A DNA stretch of 10,764 nucleotides from positions 1-10,764 of the forward strand of contig JASHZU010000134.1 in assembly GCA_030042375.1 (NCBI GenBank), given 5' to 3'. The position numbers and the translations under genes were made by a program. Below, piece after piece: positions 1 through 5,849 of this stretch; the first letter of the stretch is position 1, and every line of letters begins with the position of its first letter. The stretch comes from Verrucomicrobiia bacterium (lineage in GTDB: Bacteria; Verrucomicrobiota; Verrucomicrobiae; Limisphaerales; UBA11358). The notes beneath the pieces are model-generated. The model was given only the letters and a program-made list of their open reading frames with translations, was not told the origin of the DNA and did not search any database.

Positions 1-157
1 GCGAGAAAAAGTGTATTTTAATATTGGCGCCGGCATCGTGGCTGATTCAATTCCCGAAGCAGAATACGAGGAGACGCTTGCCAAAGCAGCCGGCTTCTTG
101 GCGGCGTTAAACTTTCGCACCCCCCATAAGGGGGGTATGGCATTGATAACTACGTAG
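1..157 (+). CDS. C-terminal end of a chorismate-binding enzyme (PabB/TrpE family), 5'-truncated by the window
   Basis: Only about 51 codons are present, read from base 2 to the TAG at 155-157. The peptide contains [11 protein letters not shown] followed by [20 protein letters not shown]. This is the C-terminal signature of chorismate-utilising enzymes: a GAGIVADS glycine-rich strand, then an E-x-EY-x-ET helix with Mg/chorismate-site acidic residues. In this family the enzyme aminates chorismate to 4-amino-4-deoxychorismate (PabB, folate synthesis) or makes anthranilate (TrpE, tryptophan synthesis). The YFNIGAGI start of the motif and the short tail make PabB somewhat more likely, but too little is visible to decide. 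Conservation should end near AAL. The last ~16 residues (from NFRTPHKGG) look like a lineage-specific tail and are partly encoded by a perfect palindrome (119-136). Confidence 0.75.
   Translation, partial: REKVYFNIGAGIVADSIPEAEYEETLAKAAGFLAALNFRTPHKGGMALITT
119..136. repeat. Perfect 7-bp inverted repeat with ATAA loop (C6/G6 hairpin)
   Basis: ACCCCCC (119-125), ATAA, GGGGGGT (130-136) form a perfect stem-loop inside the last codons of the chorismate-binding enzyme. The hairpin would be very stable. It is not followed by a T-tract, so it is not a classical intrinsic terminator. It could be a small dispersed palindromic element that entered the 3' end of the gene, or an mRNA 3' stabiliser. No second copy of the full palindrome was seen in this window. 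Confidence 0.6.
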
Positions 158-231
158 TATTAAACTAGAACACATATACTATGGCATTATCTCTCAAAAC
201 ATTAGAGATTTAGTTATTCTCTATATAACCC
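158..231 (+). promoter_or_regulatory. AT-rich upstream region of the prepilin gene with promoter-like and inverted-repeat elements
   Basis: This 74-bp stretch is clearly AT-rich compared with the genes on either side. It contains TATACT (175-180, five of six matches to a sigma-70 -10 box). It also holds an inverted repeat ATCTCT (189-194) / AGAGAT (204-209) with a 9-nt spacer, lying between the candidate -10 and the ATG at 232. A second TATATA run (222-227) sits just before the start codon. No convincing -35 box lies at the right distance from either, and no Shine-Dalgarno sequence precedes the ATG. A promoter for the prepilin gene is likely here, but its exact position is uncertain. Confidence 0.3.
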
Positions 232-1089
232 ATGTTTCACAGAAACCCGACAGATTCACGGCAGAGGCGACTGGCTTTTACCCTTATTGAATTACTGGTC
301 GTCATCGCGATCATTGCCATTTTGGCGGCGGTTTTATTGCCCGTGCTGCATTCCGCACAGGAACGAGCGATGCGGACTCAATGCTCCAACAATCTTCGGC
401 AAATCGGCCTCGGCATGATTACTTATGCCGGGGACAATAATGATACTGTGATTTCGGCCCGTCCAGCGGACGGCCAAGCCTATGGTACCTCAGGCCCGTA
501 TAATCAACATGCTATCAATAGCAACGACGCGGTTGCGACCGAGACGGTCAATATCATGATGACGAATACCTTGACTCCATCCGTTTGGGAATGTCCCGAG
601 GAAGGAGTTGGGACGGTTTCTTTAAATAACGGCACCACGCCGCCGCAATGGGAGATCGGCTATCAATATCTGGGTGGTATTGCTTATTGGGAGAATCCCT
701 TGGATGGTATGAATCCCACTACTTCGGCCAGCCCGGTAAAAATCAGCACGTCCAAGCCAGAATGGACGCTCGCAGCCGAAAATATTTGCGGCGTCCCGAC
801 GGGCGTTGGTAATCAGGTGAGCTGGGTGCAAGGCGCCCTCGGTAAAGTCCCCCATCAACGTACCGGTGCAAATTTCCCAGACGGTGGCAGTCAACTGGCC
901 ATCAGCGGTTCGGTTCAATGGGTCAAATTTGAAAACCTTTACCAATTTACCACTTATGACGATTCCTTTAGCACCAGCGGCAGATTTTTTTATTTTTACC
1001 AGGACCCAAGTTATCTCGGCACGTTTGGCCAGCCACCTTACGCCTCGGAGCTTTCGCAAATACGCGCAGTTCCAAATCCGACCGATTAA
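232..1089 (+). CDS. Type II/IV prepilin-like protein (prepilin-type N-terminal cleavage/methylation domain, DUF1559-like)
   Basis: This 285-aa protein starts with a short basic leader (residues 1-15, ending RRLA). The prepilin motif [18 protein letters not shown] follows, with cleavage expected between Ala15 and Phe16 and the methylation-linked Glu at mature position +5 (Glu20). Residues 16-38 form the hydrophobic alpha-helix used for membrane storage and filament packing. After it comes the alpha-C stretch [21 protein letters not shown] typical of the large Planctomycetes/Verrucomicrobia pseudopilin family. The C-terminal part has [13 protein letters not shown]...[11 protein letters not shown], resembling the family's late H-x-DG region. 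Ala at -1 instead of Gly is a tolerated variant in this lineage. The protein would be processed by a PilD-like peptidase and act at the cell envelope as a pseudopilin or surface protein. Its specific role is unknown, and no secretion or pilus machinery genes lie nearby. Confidence 0.85.
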   Translation: MFHRNPTDSRQRRLAFTLIELLVVIAIIAILAAVLLPVLHSAQERAMRTQCSNNLRQIGLGMITYAGDNNDTVISARPADGQAYGTSGPYNQHAINSNDAVATETVNIMMTNTLTPSVWECPEEGVGTVSLNNGTTPPQWEIGYQYLGGIAYWENPLDGMNPTTSASPVKISTSKPEWTLAAENICGVPTGVGNQVSWVQGALGKVPHQRTGANFPDGGSQLAISGSVQWVKFENLYQFTTYDDSFSTSGRFFYFYQDPSYLGTFGQPPYASELSQIRAVPNPTD

Positions 1090-1102
1090 ATCTCGCGGTT
1101 GG

Positions 1103-1127
1103 ACGGGTGAAACGCCCCGTTGATTTT
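1103..1127 (+). terminator. Weak candidate intrinsic terminator after the prepilin gene
   Basis: ACGGG (1103-1107) pairs with CCCGT (1116-1120), extendable by a G-T pair, across an 8-nt loop. It lies 13 bp after the TAA and is followed by TGATTTT. The stem and T-tract are both short, so this is only suggestive. The rest of the gap to nagB shows no further clear structure. Confidence 0.25.
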
Positions 1128-1284
1128 GCCATCGTCTGTATTCTTTCCATCTTAAATCGTTCGTGGAGAAAGAATCCTGAACGCTTTCCAGAACCCGTTT
1201 GAATTTATTTTTGCGTCTCCCTGCCTTTTCTTATAGGAAATGACGAAAGCGCAAGGCATGATTGGCCTTGGCATTTTCTATTCC

Positions 1285-2055
1285 ATGGAAATTATTATCC
1301 AACCAACGGCTGAAGCCGCTACTGCCGTGGCAGCAAAAATTGTCGGGCAATTGTTGCGCAAAAAACCCCGCGCCGTCCTGGGCCTGCCCACGGGCAGTAC
1401 ACCCCTGCTACTCTATCGCGAATTGGTGCGAATGAAGCTAAATTGGCGCGGTGTCACCACCTTTAACCTGGATGAATACGTTGGCCTCTCGCCCGAACAC
1501 CCGGCTTCCTATCACAGCTTCATGCGCGAAAATCTCTTTCGCCATATCAATATCGTGGAAAAAAATATCCACATTCCCGATGGCATGGCTGGCGATATCC
1601 CCTCCTTTTGCGAGCAATATGAAAAGCAAATCCGCAAAGCCGGTGGAATTGATCTGCAAATCCTTGGCATCGGCGAGGACGGCCATATCGGGTTCAACGA
1701 ACCTTCCTCTTCCCTCGCCTCCCGTACCCGTGTGAAAACATTGACGGTCCGTACGCGGCGGGACAATGCGAAGGCGTTTGGCGGGATAGCACAGGTACCG
1801 CACCATGTCATCACCATGGGCATCGGCATCATCATGGAAGCGCGACATTGCCTGCTGCTCGCGTTTGGCAAAAAAAAGGCACGCGCCATCGCCGGCATGG
1901 TGGAAGGCCCCATCACAGCCATGAACCCGGCGTCCGCCCTGCAATTGCATCCCAAAGTGACGGTTTGCCTGGACGAAACCGCGGCTCCCGGCCTGAAAAT
2001 GAAACGTTACTACCGCTGGGTTTTTGAAAACAAACCGGATTGGCAGAAATTTTAA
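1285..2055 (+). CDS. nagB: Glucosamine-6-phosphate deaminase
   Basis: The 256-aa product aligns along its whole length with NagB, which converts glucosamine 6-phosphate to fructose 6-phosphate plus ammonia in amino-sugar catabolism in the cytoplasm. Visible motifs are LGLPTGSTP (phosphate-binding loop, ~32-40), TFNLDEYVGL (59-68) and GIGEDGHIGFNEP (128-140). The catalytic residues Asp63, Asp132, His134 and Glu139 match E. coli Asp72, Asp141, His143 and Glu148 at a constant offset of nine. SSSLASRTRVKT keeps the equivalents of the allosteric N-acetylglucosamine-6-phosphate ligands (Arg149, Lys151), so allosteric control is plausible. The frame is open upstream to an ATG at 1240. The start at 1285 (MEIIIQPTAEA) is chosen because it matches the start of E. 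coli NagB (MRLIPLTTAEQ). No Shine-Dalgarno sequence supports any of the starts. No other nag genes are nearby. Confidence 0.95.
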   Translation: MEIIIQPTAEAATAVAAKIVGQLLRKKPRAVLGLPTGSTPLLLYRELVRMKLNWRGVTTFNLDEYVGLSPEHPASYHSFMRENLFRHINIVEKNIHIPDGMAGDIPSFCEQYEKQIRKAGGIDLQILGIGEDGHIGFNEPSSSLASRTRVKTLTVRTRRDNAKAFGGIAQVPHHVITMGIGIIMEARHCLLLAFGKKKARAIAGMVEGPITAMNPASALQLHPKVTVCLDETAAPGLKMKRYYRWVFENKPDWQKF

Positions 2056-2093
2056 CTTTTTTGTTCCCTCCGTTTTCCTGTTAAATTTCGCGC

Positions 2094-2705
2094 ATGGATC
2101 TTGAACAGGAATCATCGCCGCTGGAATCGCTCTGGCAGGAATACGGCCGCGTCCTGCGCGATTGGGATGACCTCACGCTGGCGCGCTGGCTGGCCCAAAC
2201 GCTGGGACAAATGGAAGGGCGCGCCTGGCGCTTTTCGCATCCTCTCGCGGTGGTTTACCGGCTGGGGGCGCAAGTCGGCCACGGACGTTCCATTTGGCTA
2301 AAACGCCTGGCCACACCACCCGCGGCATACGGGGAATCCTCCTGCTGCCGCGCGCCTTTTCTGCCGTTGCTGACACGCGACGTACGGGAATCCGGGCTGG
2401 TCTGCTTGCATTGCAGCGAAACACTGGTGCCATTCGATGAGATACCCGACGAAATTCGCGATGAAGTTGGCACATGGGCGCAGCAATACGAACCTATCCA
2501 TGCCGTGGCCCACTGGGACGACCGCCAGCGCCGCCGTTCCGGCAATTATGATTCCGCCTTCGAAAATGCCGCGCAAGAGGCAGAAAAATTTCTTTCACAA
2601 GCGGGCAAGTTCCTCGCGCCAAAGCTTCTAAATCATTACGCCACAATCGTTTGGGAAGACCAGGACGAATGCCTGGAGGTTCGTCCGGAAGACGTGGCGC
2701 TGTAA
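2094..2705 (+). CDS. Conserved hypothetical protein with zinc-ribbon-like cysteines
   Basis: This 203-aa soluble-looking protein has no signal peptide or membrane segment. I do not recognise a named family. Residues 84-85 (CC) and 104-107 (CLHC) form a 2+2 cysteine pattern, in the context SSCCRAPFLPLLTRD and SGLVCLHCSETLVPFDEIP, that resembles a small zinc ribbon. An aromatic, acidic and helical N-terminus (Trp14, Trp24, Trp32) precedes it. A polar helical part (residues 125-175) follows and includes WAQQYEPIHAVAHWDD. The ATG at 2094 gives a compact gene 38 bp after nagB. The next gene starts 3 bp after this one's stop, so the two are probably co-transcribed and may be translationally coupled. 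Reading-frame quality (long open frame, sensible composition, tight spacing) supports a real gene. The function is not assignable from sequence alone. Confidence 0.8.
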   Translation: MDLEQESSPLESLWQEYGRVLRDWDDLTLARWLAQTLGQMEGRAWRFSHPLAVVYRLGAQVGHGRSIWLKRLATPPAAYGESSCCRAPFLPLLTRDVRESGLVCLHCSETLVPFDEIPDEIRDEVGTWAQQYEPIHAVAHWDDRQRRRSGNYDSAFENAAQEAEKFLSQAGKFLAPKLLNHYATIVWEDQDECLEVRPEDVAL

Positions 2706-2708
2706 TTT

Positions 2709-3410
2709 ATGATTCGATGGGTTTTCAAATGGCTGTTGCGGCTGGCAATCCTGGCGGTGTTGCTCGTGGTGATTTTTTTGCTGTCGCTTAATTCTATTCT
2801 ACGCATTGTTATCGAGCACAACATCCGCGCACAGACCGGCATGGACGCGGAGATTGGCCGTTTCCGATTGGGCCTCCTTGAGCCGACGATGGAGATTCGG
2901 GACCTTAAAATTTATAATCCGCCCAGTTTCGGCGGCACGCCGTTCCTGGACATCCCGGATATTTATGTGGAATACAACCGGGCTGCGCTCGCTAAAAAGC
3001 AACTCCATCTGACGCTGCTGCGTTTCAATCTTGCCGAACTGGACATCGTTAAGAGCCAAAGCGGGCATACGAATATTCTTACGTTTGGGAAGGCGCCCGG
3101 AAGAAAACCCGGCTCCCCCGCGCTGGGCTTCAAAAAGCAAACCGGCTATGATTTCAAACAGATCGATGAATTAAATGTCTCTTTCAAACAGGTCAAATAC
3201 ATCGACCTGCAGGATCCCCGCAACAACCGGCAACAAACCATCGGCATCGATGATTGGGTCATCCGCGACGTGAAATCCCCCAATGACCTGACTGGCCTGG
3301 CGATATTCATCGATTTGCGCAGCGATCATTTTTTTGATCCCTTTATTGGCAAACCGCAGAACTCGGCGGCGCTTCAAAGCATTTTGAATTTAATTGGAAT
3401 GGCACTTTAG
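2709..3410 (+). CDS. Short AsmA-like membrane-anchored protein
   Basis: The 233-aa protein begins with a basic segment and one strong transmembrane helix (about residues 5-28, WVFKWLLRLAILAVLLVVIF). Next comes the N-terminal signature of AsmA/YhdP/DUF748-type proteins: a membrane-proximal amphipathic stretch LRIVIEHNIRAQTGMDAEIGRFRLG, then a beta-rich LLEPTMEIRDLKIYNPPSFGGTPFLDIPDIYVEYN. In the larger family this is the start of a long beta-groove fold linked to outer-membrane lipid transport or biogenesis. This protein stops after about 200 periplasmic residues, so it holds only the first part of the fold. It sits 3 bp downstream of the zinc-ribbon-like gene. The family assignment rests on recalled N-terminal sequence features, and the exact function is unknown. 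Confidence 0.7.
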   Translation: MIRWVFKWLLRLAILAVLLVVIFLLSLNSILRIVIEHNIRAQTGMDAEIGRFRLGLLEPTMEIRDLKIYNPPSFGGTPFLDIPDIYVEYNRAALAKKQLHLTLLRFNLAELDIVKSQSGHTNILTFGKAPGRKPGSPALGFKKQTGYDFKQIDELNVSFKQVKYIDLQDPRNNRQQTIGIDDWVIRDVKSPNDLTGLAIFIDLRSDHFFDPFIGKPQNSAALQSILNLIGMAL

Positions 3411-3418
3411 CCGTTGAT

Positions 3419-3441
3419 TGCAGATTTAGTCAGCATTTTTT
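3419..3441 (+). terminator. Imperfect hairpin with T6 tract after the AsmA-like gene
   Basis: TGCAGA (3419-3424) pairs with TCAGCA (3430-3435) with one A-A mismatch over a TTTAG loop. It is followed immediately by six T residues (3436-3441). The position, 9 bp after the TAG and before proB, fits a weak intrinsic terminator. The short, mismatched stem keeps confidence low. Confidence 0.3.
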
Positions 3442-3480
3442 AATATTTTGCAGGGCGAATTTTTCTTTTAATATCTTCAG

Positions 3481-4557
3481 GTGTCTCGTGATTCCCTAAA
3501 ATCCGCCGCCCGGCTGGTGGTCAAACTCGGCACGGGCGTGCTGACCGACCGCCGGAAGCAAATCGATCCGGCGCAATTGGAACAATTGGTTGCGCAATTG
3601 GCCGCGCAAAAAAAAGCGGGTAAAGAAATCGTGCTGGTGAGCAGCGGTGCGATAGGCGCCGGCATGGGCATTTTAGGCTACGAAAAGCGCCCGGCGGCGC
3701 TATCTGAATTGCAGGCCTGCGCCGCTGTGGGGCAGCCGCGCCTCATGGCGCATTACGCCGAGGCGTTTGCAAAGCATGATTTGGCCGTCGCGCAGGTTTT
3801 GCTGACGCACGATGATTTGGAGCACCACGAACGGCACTTGAACGCGCGGAACACGCTGGTCACCCTGCTCGGTCGCGGCGTCGTGCCCATCATCAATGAA
3901 AACGATACGGTGTCACTGGCGGAAATTAAATTTGGCGACAATGATAAACTTTCTGCGCTGGTGGCGTCGCTTCTGCCTGCCGATTTGCTGGTCATCCTGA
4001 CAACGGTTGACGGCGTGCTGGAAAATTTTGGCAAAGCCAATCCCAGGACAATCCCGCTCATCGAAAAGATCGACCGCGAAATCGAAAAATTGGGCGGCGG
4101 AACTTCCAGTGAAACGGCCGTGGGCGGAATGAAATCCAAAATCGAGGCTGCCAAAATTGCGGTACGCTCCGGCATTCCCCTTGTAATCGCCTCGGGAAAA
4201 AAGAAAGGTGCGCTGGCGAATATTCTCGGCGGCGAAGAAGAAGGAACGATGTTCATCGCGCAGCCCAACAAATTGCAGGGGCGCAAGCGCTGGATTGCTT
4301 TCTTTCATCATCCCAAAGGTTCGTTATTCGTAGATAATGGCGCGAAAAAGGCGCTTCGTGACAGCGGCAAGAGCCTGTTGCCTCCCGGAGTCGCCCGCTG
4401 CGAAGGGGACTTTGACGCCGGCGATGTCATCCGGATTTGCGACGTGGACGGGACGGAATTTGCGCGCGGTATCGCGAAATTTGGAGCGGAGGAGATCCGA
4501 GGGAAAAAACCAGCGCGCGTTGAACTGGTGCATCGCGACGACCTCGTCATTTTGTAA
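3481..4557 (+). CDS. proB: Glutamate 5-kinase (with C-terminal PUA domain)
   Basis: The 358-aa enzyme catalyses ATP-dependent phosphorylation of glutamate to glutamyl 5-phosphate, the first step of proline synthesis. The amino-acid-kinase domain (about 1-255) shows VVKLGTGVL (13-21, catalytic Lys15), VSSGAIGAGM (53-62), a glutamate-binding INENDTV (138-144), FGDNDKLSALVA (151-162) and GGMKSKIEAAKIA (215-227). The PUA domain follows from about residue 278 (SLFVDNGAKKAL...SLLPPGV...GDVIRICDVDG). The length matches two-domain ProB (E. coli 367 aa). The start is a GTG at 3481, just ahead of the first conserved strand, without a Shine-Dalgarno sequence. TAATAT boxes at 3441-3446 and 3469-3474 are possible -10 elements. 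The partner gene proA is not adjacent; mazG follows after 18 bp. Confidence 0.96.
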   Translation: MSRDSLKSAARLVVKLGTGVLTDRRKQIDPAQLEQLVAQLAAQKKAGKEIVLVSSGAIGAGMGILGYEKRPAALSELQACAAVGQPRLMAHYAEAFAKHDLAVAQVLLTHDDLEHHERHLNARNTLVTLLGRGVVPIINENDTVSLAEIKFGDNDKLSALVASLLPADLLVILTTVDGVLENFGKANPRTIPLIEKIDREIEKLGGGTSSETAVGGMKSKIEAAKIAVRSGIPLVIASGKKKGALANILGGEEEGTMFIAQPNKLQGRKRWIAFFHHPKGSLFVDNGAKKALRDSGKSLLPPGVARCEGDFDAGDVIRICDVDGTEFARGIAKFGAEEIRGKKPARVELVHRDDLVIL

Positions 4558-4575
4558 GTCTGCCATTGCCCCCAC

Positions 4576-5241
4576 ATGAAGAAGAAATACGCAATCGAAG
4601 ATTTGCTTAAGGTCATGGCCAGATTGCGCTCGCCCACCGGTTGTCCGTGGGACCGGGAGCAATCACATATGACACTGCGGCGCCATGCCATTGAAGAAGT
4701 TTACGAATTGATTGAGGCTATCGAATCACGGGACGACCACGAAATGGCGGAGGAGCTGGGTGATTTGCTGTTGCAGGTCGTTTTCCATTGCCAGCTGGCG
4801 CGCGAGCGAAAGGCGTTTGACTTTGAGCGCGTCTGCCAGTTGTTGGTTGAAAAACTCGTTCGTCGTCATCCGCATGTTTTTGGAAAAACTAAAGTCAAAG
4901 ATGTGGATGAAGTCTGGGCCAATTGGGAAAAAATCAAGCGCGCGGAAAAGCACGGGACCAGCCGGGCACGTCACTCCGCATTTGACGGCATTCCCAAACA
5001 CCTGCCCGCCTTGCTGCGAGCGGAAAAGCTGGTCAAAAAGGCGCGCAAGGCGCTTCGGCCCGGTTCTTCCGCAAACGGCAGCTCTAAATCGCGGCTTGCC
5101 AAAACCGCTTTGGCAAAACAATTGTTTGAACTGGCATCGGCCGCCCAATTGCGCGGATGGTCTGCGGAAGAACTATTGAGCAGCGAAATCAAGAAGCGCG
5201 AGCGCGAGTTCCGGAAGCAAGAAAAAGCCCAGCGCTCTTAG
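4576..5241 (+). CDS. mazG: MazG-family nucleoside triphosphate pyrophosphohydrolase with degenerate C-terminal half
   Basis: The 221-aa protein starts like MazG: MARLRSPTGCPWDREQSH (14-31). It carries a complete all-alpha NTP-pyrophosphatase metal-binding set, EEVYE (40-44) and EELGD (59-63), followed by LLLQVVFHCQLA. It also keeps RRHPHVFG (96-103), VWANWEKIK and the linker FDGIPKHLPALLRAEKLVKKA. In E. coli MazG (263 aa) a second EExxE...ExxD repeat follows. Here that part (about 157-221) is shortened, is low-complexity at first (RPGSSANGSSKSRLAKT), and shows LAKQLFELASAAQLRGWSAEELL, where the acidic LGD-type motif has become AKQ. Any catalysis should therefore rest on the N-terminal repeat. 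The family hydrolyses (d)NTPs to NMP and pyrophosphate, as house-cleaning or to modulate (p)ppGpp. It lies 18 bp after proB and its stop overlaps the coaE stop on the other strand. Confidence 0.9.
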   Translation: MKKKYAIEDLLKVMARLRSPTGCPWDREQSHMTLRRHAIEEVYELIEAIESRDDHEMAEELGDLLLQVVFHCQLARERKAFDFERVCQLLVEKLVRRHPHVFGKTKVKDVDEVWANWEKIKRAEKHGTSRARHSAFDGIPKHLPALLRAEKLVKKARKALRPGSSANGSSKSRLAKTALAKQLFELASAAQLRGWSAEELLSSEIKKREREFRKQEKAQRS

Positions 5242-5831
5242 TTTCCGGAAAGGCGCGCCCAAATGGCATCCACCTGGCGTGAATGATTTTCCAGATCCCC
5301 CTCCGTCCAAATCACAAAATCCGCCCGGGCAATCTTTTCTGCCACAGCCATTTGGGCGGCGATGCGTCCCTGGATTTGACCCGGTGTCCAACCGCGGGCC
5401 AATAGCCGTTCCTGCCGCGCATTTTCAGAACAGGCAGCGCAAATAATTTTGCCAAAATAGGGCTCCGCCTGTGTTTCGAAAAGGAGCGGAATGACCACAA
5501 CCCCCAATGGACAATTTTCTGAACGCCATTTTTCAATCTGCGCCAGCCACCGCTCCCGAATGAGCGGATGTAAAATTGCTTCGAGTTTTTTTCGTGACGC
5601 CGCAGCGGAAAAAACGATGTTCGCCAGTTCGCCGCGGCGCAGGGAACCATCTGGCGCGATGATACCCGTTCCGAAGGTGTTTTTGATTTCGAGAAGGGCT
5701 GGTTGGCCGGGCTGGACCAGTTCATGGGCCAGCTTATCGGTATCCACTATCTTTGCGCCACGCGCTTCGAGAAAACCGGCGGCAGTAGATTTGCCCATGC
5801 CTACGCCGCCGGTCAATCCACAAAGTTTCAC
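5238..5831 (-). CDS. coaE: Dephospho-CoA kinase
   Basis: The 197-aa P-loop kinase phosphorylates dephospho-CoA at the 3'-hydroxyl of the ribose, the last step of coenzyme A synthesis. Motifs are GLTGGVGMGKST (5-16, Walker A), IVDTDKLAHELV (28-39, the substrate-binding DxD region), ILHPLIRERW (86-95) and VVVIPLLFET (111-120). The late segment ARQERLLARGWTPGQIQGRIAAQ (138-160) forms the lid and holds the R-x-Q type residues. The length agrees with the family (about 200 aa). The start is GTG at 5831, directly before the first beta-strand. The gene begins 18 bp after the S53 peptidase stop on the same strand, so it may depend on transcription coming through the surface-protein genes. Its TAA overlaps the mazG TAG by 4 bp in convergent orientation. 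Confidence 0.95.
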   Translation of the reverse strand: MKLCGLTGGVGMGKSTAAGFLEARGAKIVDTDKLAHELVQPGQPALLEIKNTFGTGIIAPDGSLRRGELANIVFSAAASRKKLEAILHPLIRERWLAQIEKWRSENCPLGVVVIPLLFETQAEPYFGKIICAACSENARQERLLARGWTPGQIQGRIAAQMAVAEKIARADFVIWTEGDLENHSRQVDAIWARLSGN

Positions 5832-5849
5832 AGGCGGATTAAATCATTC

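Noticed and set aside
181..213. Possible 10-codon leader ORF (ATG GCA TTA ... TAG) upstream of the prepilin gene
   Set aside because: It has no ribosome binding site, no regulatory codon run and no attenuator-like structure, so it is indistinguishable from chance in AT-rich sequence.
1240..1284. Upstream ATG (1240) as the nagB start
   Set aside because: The extra 15 residues have no counterpart in NagB. The AGGA just before it is only 2 nt from the ATG, and the start at 1285 matches the known N-terminus.
1438..2115. 225-aa open frame on the minus strand
   Set aside because: It is fully antisense to nagB, whose catalytic and allosteric motifs are all present. The minus-strand translation shows no recognisable motif.
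3753..4286. 177-aa open frame on the minus strand
   Set aside because: It lies antisense to the kinase domain of proB, and its serine/proline-rich composition is typical of a shadow frame.
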